Shown piece by piece: positions 9,506 through 16,621 of a stretch of 43,666 nt of DNA. Position 1 is the stretch's first letter. Each line of letters begins with the position of its first letter. The position numbers and the translations under genes were made by a program. The DNA lies in the NCBI GenBank assembly GCA_017962415.1, contig JAGCVK010000075.1, positions 1 to 43,666 of the forward strand. The letters run 5' to 3'. The DNA comes from Treponema sp. GTDB taxonomy: Bacteria; Spirochaetota; Spirochaetia; Treponematales; Treponemataceae. The notes under the pieces are model-generated. The model was given only the letters and a program-made list of their open reading frames with translations. It ran no database searches and was not told the DNA's origin.

Positions 9506-10702
9506 TCACGCCTCCTCTACGGCTTTTTTAAATGCTTCGCGGCTGTTTAAAATTGTGCTTTCAGAGCAGCAATAAGAAATACGGAACCAGCCTTTTCCGG
9601 CAAAGCCAGAACCTGGAGCACAAAGAATATTGTATTTTTTAAGATGATTTACAAAAGCCATATCATCATCACCAAACTTTTCTGGAACTTTTACAAAAAG
9701 ATAAAAAGCGCCTTCTGGAACAACATATTTTAGGCCTGCATAATCCATAACCTGACAGATTTCGTTGCGGCGTTTTTCATATAGTGAATAATCACATTCT
9801 GCATTCCATGATTTTGCAATAACCTTTTGGAAAAAAGCTGGCGCATTTACAAAACCTAAAGTTCTTGTTGTAAAAATTGCAGCAGCAATAAAATCTTTTG
9901 CTTCGGGACAGGCTGGATTTACACAAATATAGCCAATTCGCTCGCCTGGAAGACTAAGATTTTTTGCAAAACTTGTTACAATAATTGAATATTCATATTT
10001 TGGAAAAACAGAAACAACTTTTTTACCGTATGTGATTGCACGATAAGGTTCATCACAAATCAAAAATGGGTAACGGCCTGTTTTTTTACCATGAGCGGTT
10101 AAAACCTGAACTAAAGAATCAATTTCCTGTTCTGAATAAATGCGGCCAGTTGGATTATTTGGAGAGTTTATAATAACAGCAGCAACATGTTCGCCATTTT
10201 CATTTAAGGCTTTTTCAAAAGCAGCAGAATCGAGACTAAAATCTTCTTTTGTTTTGATTCGCTCAATTTCACCGCCGCCATTTTTAATGTAATGATCATA
10301 TTCAACAAAATATGGGCAAGGAACTAAAACTTTATCGCCGTCGTTTAAAAGGGATTTCATAGTAACGTTGAGAGCTCCGGCAGCACCAACTGCCATTACA
10401 ACGTTAGAAAAATCAACAGGAACGCCCTGCTCTTTTGCAGTTTTTTCTGCCATTGCTTTTCGGGTTTCTGGATAACCTGCATTTGGCATATAACCGTGAC
10501 ACAAGTGGCTTTCTGCGGCAGTTGTTTCTTTGATTGCTTCAAGAACTTTTGCAGGCGGATCTAAATCCGGATTTCCTATGCTGAAATCATAAACTTTATC
10601 TTCGCCATATTTTGCTTTAAGTATGGCACCTTCTTCAAACATCTTTCGGATTACACCAGAAGACGGACTTTCTACTAATTGCTTTATTTTTAATGAAATC
10701 AT
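9506..10702 (-). CDS. Class I/II pyridoxal phosphate aminotransferase
   Basis: A 398-aa fold-type I aminotransferase. The Schiff-base lysine is Lys247 in SFAKNLSLPGERIGY, and NSPNNPTGR and CDEPY are the usual cofactor-binding motifs. The sequence resembles AspC-type enzymes, but the substrate cannot be read from it. The ATG at 10702 is chosen over the in-frame ATG at 10711, because the latter overlaps a TATAAT -10 box and would lie upstream of transcription start. There is no Shine-Dalgarno sequence, so the message is probably leaderless. Confidence 0.9.
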   Translation of the reverse strand: MISLKIKQLVESPSSGVIRKMFEEGAILKAKYGEDKVYDFSIGNPDLDPPAKVLEAIKETTAAESHLCHGYMPNAGYPETRKAMAEKTAKEQGVPVDFSNVVMAVGAAGALNVTMKSLLNDGDKVLVPCPYFVEYDHYIKNGGGEIERIKTKEDFSLDSAAFEKALNENGEHVAAVIINSPNNPTGRIYSEQEIDSLVQVLTAHGKKTGRYPFLICDEPYRAITYGKKVVSVFPKYEYSIIVTSFAKNLSLPGERIGYICVNPACPEAKDFIAAAIFTTRTLGFVNAPAFFQKVIAKSWNAECDYSLYEKRRNEICQVMDYAGLKYVVPEGAFYLFVKVPEKFGDDDMAFVNHLKKYNILCAPGSGFAGKGWFRISYCCSESTILNSREAFKKAVEEA

Positions 10703-10709
10703 AATATTC

Positions 10710-10738
10710 ATTATACCACAATTTTGTTACCCGTGCAA
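10710..10738 (-). promoter_or_regulatory. Promoter giving a leaderless aminotransferase-glgA mRNA
   Basis: On the minus strand TTGCAC (10733-10738), a 17-nt spacer and TATAAT (10710-10715). The ATG at 10702 begins only 7 nt after the -10 box, so transcription should start at or next to the A of the start codon. Confidence 0.75.
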
Positions 10739-10840
10739 AATGTGTTTGTTCTATAAACGAAACGTGGCTTCCCAGTTAAAATGGCGTGGCTTTGATTTTT
10801 TATAATGCAAAAGCCTGTTTTTATAAATTCTATAAATTAA

Positions 10841-10869
10841 TTGAATAACAATGAAGATTCTACTATAAT
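10841..10869 (+). promoter_or_regulatory. Promoter of the secreted protein gene
   Basis: TTGAAT at 10841-10846, a 17-nt spacer, and TATAAT at 10864-10869. The AGGAG of the following gene begins right after the -10 box, so transcripts from this promoter would keep only a 6-8 nt leader without that site; another upstream promoter is possible. Confidence 0.55.
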
Positions 10870-10882
10870 AGGAGATACAAAT

Positions 10883-11608
10883 ATGAAAAAGACTATTTTT
10901 TTAACTGGCATTTTTTTACTTTCGGCAGGACTTTTTGCAAATCCTTTTAATTCAAAACTAACTGATAATGAGCGCAAAGTAATTGATTCAGGTGAACTTC
11001 TCATCAAAAATATCAATTACGAAAAAAATATCAGTTTGAAAAAAGAAGAATCGGCTCTTGGCGATAAACTTCTTGCAGAAATCAAAGATTTAAATCCAAA
11101 ATATCTTGCAGAAGTAATTCAGATTAAGCCTTACGAAGGAAATGAAGATTTACCAGAACGGCTTGAAGCACTTTTGAATAATGTTCCTGAATATGCAGGA
11201 ATTCCATATTATTCTGAGCGCCACGATAAATGGTATAATCTTTATGATTCAGCTGAAATAATAGAAACTTTAGAATCTGAAGACGGAAAATCAAAAACAA
11301 TTAAGGCCGACCTGGAAATGGAGCCTTTTGATATTGTAAAAGAAACAATCAATATTTATAAAGATGAACAGTCTATTCTTTATAGCGCGGTAAATACAAA
11401 TAAACTTCGCTATTTAGACAAATTTGACTGCATCAAACCTGAAAAATTGAAAATCTGCATTCTTTTGTTCCGCGACGGAGATAATTGGGTGCTTTACGGA
11501 ATTGGTGGTGTAAATGCGCCAAGAGTTCCGTTATTAACAGAACGAATTCAAACATCTTTTATAAACAGAATTAAAACGTTCTGCTCGTTTATTTTTAAGA
11601 AATTTTAG
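10883..11608 (+). CDS. Secreted protein of unknown function
   Basis: A 241-aa protein from the ATG at 10883, where a signal peptide begins (MKKTIFLTGIFLLSAGLFA). The remainder is mixed alpha/beta and acidic, with no enzyme motif that I recognise; the last 20 residues are basic and hydrophobic. An AGGAG lies 8-9 nt upstream of the ATG. A terminator-like hairpin follows at 11619-11643. It is not clearly linked to the neighbouring rmlD-like gene. Function unknown. Confidence 0.75.
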   Translation: MKKTIFLTGIFLLSAGLFANPFNSKLTDNERKVIDSGELLIKNINYEKNISLKKEESALGDKLLAEIKDLNPKYLAEVIQIKPYEGNEDLPERLEALLNNVPEYAGIPYYSERHDKWYNLYDSAEIIETLESEDGKSKTIKADLEMEPFDIVKETINIYKDEQSILYSAVNTNKLRYLDKFDCIKPEKLKICILLFRDGDNWVLYGIGGVNAPRVPLLTERIQTSFINRIKTFCSFIFKKF

Positions 11609-11618
11609 AATATTTTAA

Positions 11619-11643
11619 GGCAGGCATTTTGAGATTGCCTGCC
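11619..11643 (+). terminator. Hairpin after the secreted protein gene
   Basis: GGCAGGCA (11619-11626) pairs with TGCCTGCC (11636-11643), followed by GTTTT. The T-run is short, so termination may be partial and allow read-through into the downstream gene. Confidence 0.6.
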
Positions 11644-11671
11644 GTTTTACATTACAAGGTAGGAGTTAAAA

Positions 11672-12622
11672 ATGATTTGGTTAATCGGTTGCAAAGGTAT
11701 GCTTGGTAGTGAGGTTGCAAAGCAGCTCGATGAAAAAAAACTTCCGTGGATTGGAACAGATAAAGACGTTGATATTACAAATCCGCAGGCACTTGAAAAT
11801 TTTGTTAATAAAATTGAAACAGCTTCTTACTTTCCTTCTGAATTGCACCGCGCAGACAGAAAAATTCAATGGATTATAAACTGCGCAGCTTATACTGAGG
11901 TTGATAAAGCCGAAGAAGATTCTGAACTTGCCCAAAAACTTAATACTGAAGGCCCGATTAATATTGCCCGCGTTGCAAGACGCACTGGTGCTAAATTGAT
12001 TCACGTTTCGACTGATTATGTTTTTAACGGTAAAGTAAACGAGCCTTATAAAGAAGAAGAAAAGAAGTCGCCACTTAGCGTTTATGGGAAAACTAAGGCA
12101 CTTGGCGAGGACGGAATTATGAAAGAAATGAACACTTATTATATTATCCGTTCTTCTTGGCTTTACGGTTTTAATGGCAGTAATTTTGTTTATTCTATGA
12201 CTAAGGCTATGAACAGCCAGGATTGTGTTCGTGTGGTAAACGATCAAATTGGATCTCCAACTTACGCTCCTGATTTGGCTGGCGCCATTTTAAAGTTTAT
12301 TGATAAAAGTGATAACGCTAAATCGTTTTTTGGAAAAAACAGCGCGCCAGCTTATGGCATTTATAATTATTCTGATGAAGGTGAAGTTTCCTGGTACGAT
12401 TTTGCTTGTGAGATTTACCGACTTGGACGTAAATTTGGCCGCATTTCTGCTGAATGTAAGATTGAACCTTGTTCTTCTGCAGATTATGGTGCAAAAGCCT
12501 TGCGCCCTTCTTACTCGGTTTTGAATAATGAAAAGATTTTTAAAGCATTGAAAGTAAAAATTCCTGAATGGAAAAACAGCCTCGAAAAATTTATGAAAAA
12601 CGATAGATTTTGTGCGATGTAA
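11672..12622 (+). CDS. rfbD: dTDP-4-dehydrorhamnose reductase family protein
   Basis: A 316-aa extended short-chain reductase that makes dTDP-L-rhamnose from the 4-keto sugar for surface polysaccharide. GCKGMLGSEVA is the N-terminal nucleotide-binding motif, INCAAYTEVDKAE and VSTDYVFNGK are family blocks, and YGKTKALGE has the catalytic Tyr and Lys. It carries an extra stretch of about 15 residues (around YFPSELHRADRK) before INCAAY compared with the standard enzyme. GGTAGGAG precedes the start. No other rhamnose pathway genes are adjacent, so the exact sugar is inferred. Confidence 0.88.
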   Translation: MIWLIGCKGMLGSEVAKQLDEKKLPWIGTDKDVDITNPQALENFVNKIETASYFPSELHRADRKIQWIINCAAYTEVDKAEEDSELAQKLNTEGPINIARVARRTGAKLIHVSTDYVFNGKVNEPYKEEEKKSPLSVYGKTKALGEDGIMKEMNTYYIIRSSWLYGFNGSNFVYSMTKAMNSQDCVRVVNDQIGSPTYAPDLAGAILKFIDKSDNAKSFFGKNSAPAYGIYNYSDEGEVSWYDFACEIYRLGRKFGRISAECKIEPCSSADYGAKALRPSYSVLNNEKIFKALKVKIPEWKNSLEKFMKNDRFCAM

Positions 12623-12662
12623 TTTATTTATTTTTTGATGCAAAGCACGTTAGCGATGTGAA

Positions 12663-12795
12663 GGGCGGCTGCAACTGAAAGTTGCAGCCGGTAATTTTTA
12701 GAGCGTGAGTTCACGCTCTAAAAATTACTGAAGCGTAAGCGGAACCCGGAACGTAGCGCCCAGCAGGCGCCGAAGGCGCCTGCTGGGAACGCCCA
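12663..12795. repeat. Triple-hairpin repeat element
   Basis: Three consecutive perfect hairpins lie between convergent genes: 12666-12690 (11-bp stem, GAA loop), 12691-12728 (18-bp complementary arms) and 12759-12787 (13-bp stem, GAA loop). GGGCG at 12663 and CGCCC at 12791 could enclose all three. The linker TGAAGCGTAAGCGGAACCCG shares TGAAGCGTAAGCG with the complement of the amt leader element at 30030-30230. There is no T-run, so this is a repeat element more than a terminator. Confidence 0.85.
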
Positions 12796-12799
12796 AATA

Positions 12800-14494
12800 T
12801 TATTTAATATCTTTACGTTTAATTTTACCAGAAATTGTTTTAGGAAGCTCTTTTACAAAATCCACAATTCTTGGATATTTGTACGGAGCTGTCGTCTTTT
12901 TTACAAAATTTTGTATATCTTTTACAAGCTCGTCGCTTGGCTCAGAGCCTTTTGCAAGAATAATTGTTGCTTTTACAACCTGGCCGCGAACCGGGTCTGG
13001 AGCTGCTGTAACTGCGCATTCAACAACTGCCGGATGCTGCATAAGTACTGATTCAACTTCAAAAGTTCCAATTCGGTAGCCTGAACATTTTATTACATCA
13101 TCGTTGCGGCCTGTGAACCAGAAATAACCGTCTTCGTCGCGCCATGCATTGTCTGAAGTATGATAGTAGCCGTCGTGCATTACGGATTTTGTTTTTGCAG
13201 GGTCGCCAAAGTATTCCATAAAAAGTCCCGGAAAGTTTCCGTTTTTCATATCAACTACGATTTCGCCTACTTCACCGTCTTCTACTTCGTTTCCGTCTTC
13301 GTCAATTAAAGTTACATTGTAGTATGGTGCTGGTTTTCCAAGACTTCCAGGTTTTATGCGCTCGTTTCCGTAATTAAAGAGCGAAAGTGTTGTTTCTGTC
13401 TGGCCAAAACCTTCGCGGATTTCTTTTCCGGTGATTTCTTTCCACTTATTAAATACTTCTTCTGAAAGCGGCTCGCCGGCTGTAGACCAATGCAAGCAAC
13501 TTGAAAAGTCATACTGTGTCAAATCTTCTTGGATAAGGAAGCGGTAAATTGTTGGTGGCGCACAGAATGATGTTATATGATGTTTTTCTATCTGTTTAAT
13601 CAAATCAATTGGCTTGAATTTGTCGTGATAATCGTAAATAAATACTGAACATTCTGCAATCCATTGACCATAAAGTTTTCCCCAAACGGCTTTTCCCCAG
13701 CCTGTATCTGCAACTGTAAGGTGAAGTCCGCCTTTTTTTACCTGCTGCCAGTAACTTGCTGTTACAATGTGTCCAAGCGGGTAAAGATAGTTGTGAGAAA
13801 CAAGCTTTGGATGGCTTGTTGTTCCCGATGTAAAATAAGCAAGAAGAATATCGTCGTTTTTGCTGATTTCTTCGCGCTTAAGTGCGTGGAATTCTGCAAG
13901 AGCTGATTCGTTTACGTTAAGGTAGCCTTCTGTAAAATCGAGCCAGGTTGGATGTTTTTCTTTGAATTCTTTGCTCATTTCCTTGTCTAATCCAAATGGT
14001 GGAACAGCTACGAGAGTTTTTAACGAAGGACATTCTTTTTGGGCGTCTTCGATGTAAGAAAAAAGTTCGCGGTGGTCTACAGCAACAACTGCTTTTATAT
14101 ATGCTGCATTGCAGCGGAAAATAATGTCTTCTTTTGTAAGCATATGAGTAGCTGGAATTACTGAAGCACCAATTTTATGAAGTGCTACAATAGAAATCCA
14201 AAACTCGTAACGGCGCTGAAGAATAAGCATAACAAAGTCGCCGCGTTTAATTCCAATACTGCGAAAATAAGCCGCAGCCTTATCAGTTCGCTCTTTGAGT
14301 TCTGCAAAACTCATTTTGAGTTCTTCGTCATTATCATTGCACCAGATAAAAGCTGTTGCGTTTGGTGTGCGCTGGGCAAGAACATCAACTACATCATAAC
14401 CAAAATTGAAGTTCTGCGGCACTTTTATTTTATAGTTTGCAAAAAAGTCGTTATAATCTGTAAATTCAGTCTTTTCAAGAAAATCTTCCAACAT
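12800..14494 (-). CDS. AMP-forming acyl-CoA synthetase, medium-chain type
   Basis: A 564-aa adenylate-forming enzyme that activates a carboxylic acid with ATP and CoA. The phosphate-binding loop FTSGTTSHPK is at residues 221-230, the hinge region reads YFWFTGRNDDVIKCSGYRIG, and the catalytic lysine is Lys557 in KTISGKIKRKD. Overall it resembles the medium-chain acyl-CoA synthetase branch; the acid is not determined. AAGGA precedes the ATG. It lies downstream of an XRE-cupin regulator on the same strand, a pairing that suggests control by that protein. Confidence 0.92.
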   Translation of the reverse strand: MLEDFLEKTEFTDYNDFFANYKIKVPQNFNFGYDVVDVLAQRTPNATAFIWCNDNDEELKMSFAELKERTDKAAAYFRSIGIKRGDFVMLILQRRYEFWISIVALHKIGASVIPATHMLTKEDIIFRCNAAYIKAVVAVDHRELFSYIEDAQKECPSLKTLVAVPPFGLDKEMSKEFKEKHPTWLDFTEGYLNVNESALAEFHALKREEISKNDDILLAYFTSGTTSHPKLVSHNYLYPLGHIVTASYWQQVKKGGLHLTVADTGWGKAVWGKLYGQWIAECSVFIYDYHDKFKPIDLIKQIEKHHITSFCAPPTIYRFLIQEDLTQYDFSSCLHWSTAGEPLSEEVFNKWKEITGKEIREGFGQTETTLSLFNYGNERIKPGSLGKPAPYYNVTLIDEDGNEVEDGEVGEIVVDMKNGNFPGLFMEYFGDPAKTKSVMHDGYYHTSDNAWRDEDGYFWFTGRNDDVIKCSGYRIGTFEVESVLMQHPAVVECAVTAAPDPVRGQVVKATIILAKGSEPSDELVKDIQNFVKKTTAPYKYPRIVDFVKELPKTISGKIKRKDIK

Positions 14495-14510
14495 AAATCA
14501 ATATCCTTCA

Positions 14511-14645
14511 GAAAAATCTGACTGCGGATCCCCGCTACGGAAAAAAAGCAAGGTATCTCCCGCCATTTGTTCACCGTGCTTTGTACATGGTTCGCTGGCG
14601 GTTCCCCCTTACTTTCTTTTCCTGCGTCCCACAGTCAGATTTTTC
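14511..14645. repeat. 135-nt element with perfect 14-bp terminal inverted repeats
   Basis: GAAAAATCTGACTG at 14511-14524 is exactly repeated in inverse at 14632-14645. The interior contains further pairing possibilities, such as CCGCCA (from 14560) with TGGCGG (to 14602). It fills the space between the regulator and the acyl-CoA synthetase and ends close to the ribosome binding site of the latter. It could be a miniature inverted-repeat element or a regulatory RNA structure. Confidence 0.8.
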
Positions 14646-14658
14646 ACAATGTGTTTCA

Positions 14659-15210
14659 CTAAATAATGATAGCCAAAAACTTAGCTTTCTTTTCATTAAG
14701 CGCCTGCATACCATGCTGCTTTGTGGCGTCAAAATACACACTATCACCCTCTTCCAAAATCATTTCTTTTCCATCAACAACAAGTTTCATAGAGCCTTCA
14801 ATCATAAACTCAAATTCATGTCCCGGATGTGAATTAAAATGAATTTCGCGTGTATCTTCAGGTGTAATAGTAACTACAAACGGATCAGCTTTTCGGTTCT
14901 GAAAACCAGCAGCCAGCGCCTGATATTTGTAATCACTTCGGCGGTCAACAGAAAGCCCTTTATCCTTTTTAGTCAAGCAATAAGAATGCATATGAGGCTC
15001 TTTGCCAGAGATAAGGGTTCCAAGATCAATACCGTATTTTTTAGACATAGACTGCAAAATTCCAACCGGAATATCAACAGTTCCCGTCTCATACTTCTTG
15101 TATTGTTCAATCGAAATACCGCAAACACCTGCAGCTTCTTCAACCGAAACGTCCATAATTTCACGCAGACCGATTAAACGGTCTGCTACAGCCTTTATCT
15201 CCTCGTTCAT
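14659..15210 (-). CDS. XRE-family regulator with C-terminal cupin domain
   Basis: A 183-aa protein with an N-terminal helix-turn-helix (about residues 8-62, containing VSVEEAAGVCGISIEQYKKY) and a C-terminal cupin sensor (about 105-183, with HPGHEFEFMIEGSMKLVVDG and EEGDSVYFDATKQHG). The architecture is that of small-molecule responsive repressors or activators. GAGGTG precedes its ATG. It is followed on the same strand by the acyl-CoA synthetase and likely senses a related acid or thioester; this is inference from position. Confidence 0.9.
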   Translation of the reverse strand: MNEEIKAVADRLIGLREIMDVSVEEAAGVCGISIEQYKKYETGTVDIPVGILQSMSKKYGIDLGTLISGKEPHMHSYCLTKKDKGLSVDRRSDYKYQALAAGFQNRKADPFVVTITPEDTREIHFNSHPGHEFEFMIEGSMKLVVDGKEMILEEGDSVYFDATKQHGMQALNEKKAKFLAIII

Positions 15211-15237
15211 AAATCACCTCAACTTAATGGGATTTTT

Positions 15238-15380
15238 GGAATGTCCCTCGCTCCTTTCAGTCGCTCAGGCCGCTATGTCCGCACTTCGCTAACGCTCACC
15301 GTCCTCGCTCGTTCGTTCGCTTTGCTCACTCACTCGCTGCGGTCGGCAGCAACTTCGTTGCTGGTGCTCCCAGCGCTCAC
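15238..15380. repeat. Modular hairpin repeat in the XRE gene leader, copy 1
   Basis: A GC-rich element with the linker at 15271-15308, of which 37 of 38 bases match 34949-34986 upstream of glnN. A second shared linker, GTGCTCCCAGCGCT, is at 15364-15377, with GGTCG at 15341. Between linkers are variable segments, including the hairpin CAGCAAC/GTTGCTG (15347-15363). It lies between the predicted promoter and the start of the XRE gene, so it would be in the 5' leader. Confidence 0.88.
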
Positions 15381-15390
15381 TCACACTTAC

Positions 15391-15419
15391 ATACTACATT
15401 AATTCCACTCAAAATTCAA
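15391..15419 (-). promoter_or_regulatory. Promoter of the XRE regulator gene
   Basis: On the minus strand TTGAAT (15414-15419), a 17-nt spacer and TAGTAT (15391-15396). It is the best promoter upstream of the regulator and would make a leader of about 170 nt containing the repeat element. Inferred from sequence only. Confidence 0.5.
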
Positions 15420-15476
15420 TAGAAAAATTAAAATATAATAAAAATATTTAGTATTTTTAAAGTTTACACCGCAAAA

Positions 15477-15552
15477 AAAACTGAGCTGCAAAAAATCCAA
15501 AATACACAAAAACACAAATCTTGTATTTTGCTCTTTTTGCAACTCAGTTTTT
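15477..15552. terminator. Terminator downstream of the zinc-ribbon membrane protein
   Basis: The arms near 15477-15494 (AAAACTGAG, TGCAAAAA) pair with 15534-15551, with an inner AAAATACA/TGTATTTT stem. A/T-runs flank both sides, so it can stop transcription of the minus-strand gene ending at 15585. Confidence 0.75.
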
Positions 15553-15584
15553 AAACAGTTTTTGAAAATCAAAAAGCTTTTATC

Positions 15585-16490
15585 TTAAAGTTCAACCTTT
15601 TCAACTTTAAAATTTTCAGCATCTTTTGCAGATTTTAAATTATTAAGAACAGTTCTGTAAGCTCCAAGGAAAATAAATAAAAGTCCAAATCCAATATCAG
15701 GAAGCAAAGCTTTTAAAAATTCCGCGTTGCTAAAAAGAACCGGCGTAATAGCTAAAAATCCAGGAATAGTTAAATTTTCAATTTCTTTTGAAATCTGAAT
15801 AAACAAAACCGAATATTGAGCAAAAATAAAGGCAATCAAAATTGCAATCACGTTTAAAACAATTCCAAATCTTGTAAGTTTTCCCTTTGCAATTGCATAA
15901 CCTTTAAAAGCACAAATCGAAATTGCAAGACCTGCAATCGAAGCAAAAAAGCCAAGTGCGCCAATTAAAATCCATAAAACGGAACCAATTAAAGCGCCAA
16001 GCAAACATGCAAAAAAGCCTTTTACATAATTTTTATGGGTTTTCTTTTCCTGTTCAACTTTGTTTATTACATTTTCTGCGCATTTTGGGCACAAAAGTGA
16101 ATGAACGGTTCCGTTTGTGTAAAACGAAAGAAACTCTGTTTCGTCACAATAATCACAAATATTTTTGCCTTCAATTTCCTTGAGTTTTTCAACTATTTCT
16201 TTCAAAATTTCATCAACTCCAGAATCAAGGCTTTCTGTGTAAAGAAGGCGGATTTCATTTTTGTCCATTGAATATTCAGAAATTATTGTTTTGCTCTGCA
16301 AGGCATCAAAATATTCAAAAAGTTTACTGCGATTATTGTTTGGCGCCAAATTAAAATAAATTATCAACTGATTTTCAGAATCAAGTTTATCTTGAACAGT
16401 AAAAAAGTAGTTTTCAATTTTTCCAATCCAGTTGAGTCCAAAATTTTTAAAATTAAGATTTTTAAGTTTTTCAGCATTAATATCTGTCAT
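15585..16490 (-). CDS. Membrane protein with an internal zinc ribbon, function unknown
   Basis: A 301-aa protein from the ATG at 16490, which has GGAG upstream; an in-frame ATG at 16529 lacks such a site. Residues 1-110 are soluble. A four-cysteine zinc ribbon follows (Cys112, Cys115, Cys134, Cys137 in CDYC and CPKC). From about residue 155 there are several hydrophobic segments typical of a multi-pass membrane protein. No family function is recognised. It stands alone between a terminator and the divergent capA-like gene. Confidence 0.75.
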   Translation of the reverse strand: MTDINAEKLKNLNFKNFGLNWIGKIENYFFTVQDKLDSENQLIIYFNLAPNNNRSKLFEYFDALQSKTIISEYSMDKNEIRLLYTESLDSGVDEILKEIVEKLKEIEGKNICDYCDETEFLSFYTNGTVHSLLCPKCAENVINKVEQEKKTHKNYVKGFFACLLGALIGSVLWILIGALGFFASIAGLAISICAFKGYAIAKGKLTRFGIVLNVIAILIAFIFAQYSVLFIQISKEIENLTIPGFLAITPVLFSNAEFLKALLPDIGFGLLFIFLGAYRTVLNNLKSAKDAENFKVEKVEL

Positions 16491-16583
16491 TGTAATTCTC
16501 CATTTTTTTATATTAAAAGAAAATTTCAAAAAAATCTATCTGTCGGTTTTGCGTGCGTTTTGATTTGCGGCTCTTATTCAAGG

Positions 16584-16612
16584 TTGAAATGGTTTTAGTT
16601 GGCAAGTATAAT
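16584..16612 (+). promoter_or_regulatory. Promoter giving a leaderless CapA-type mRNA
   Basis: TTGAAA (16584-16589), 17-nt spacer, TATAAT (16607-16612). The ATG at 16622 is 9 nt beyond the -10 box, leaving a predicted leader of 0-3 nt and no Shine-Dalgarno sequence. Confidence 0.75.
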
Positions 16613-16621
16613 AAAAGCACA

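Noticed and set aside
12663..12795. CRISPR array or tRNA-like gene
   Set aside because: Hairpins differ in sequence with no regular direct repeats, and no anticodon or CCA-type arrangement fits.
15211..15237. Small open frames across the XRE leader
   Set aside because: They read through the modular repeat without a ribosome binding site.
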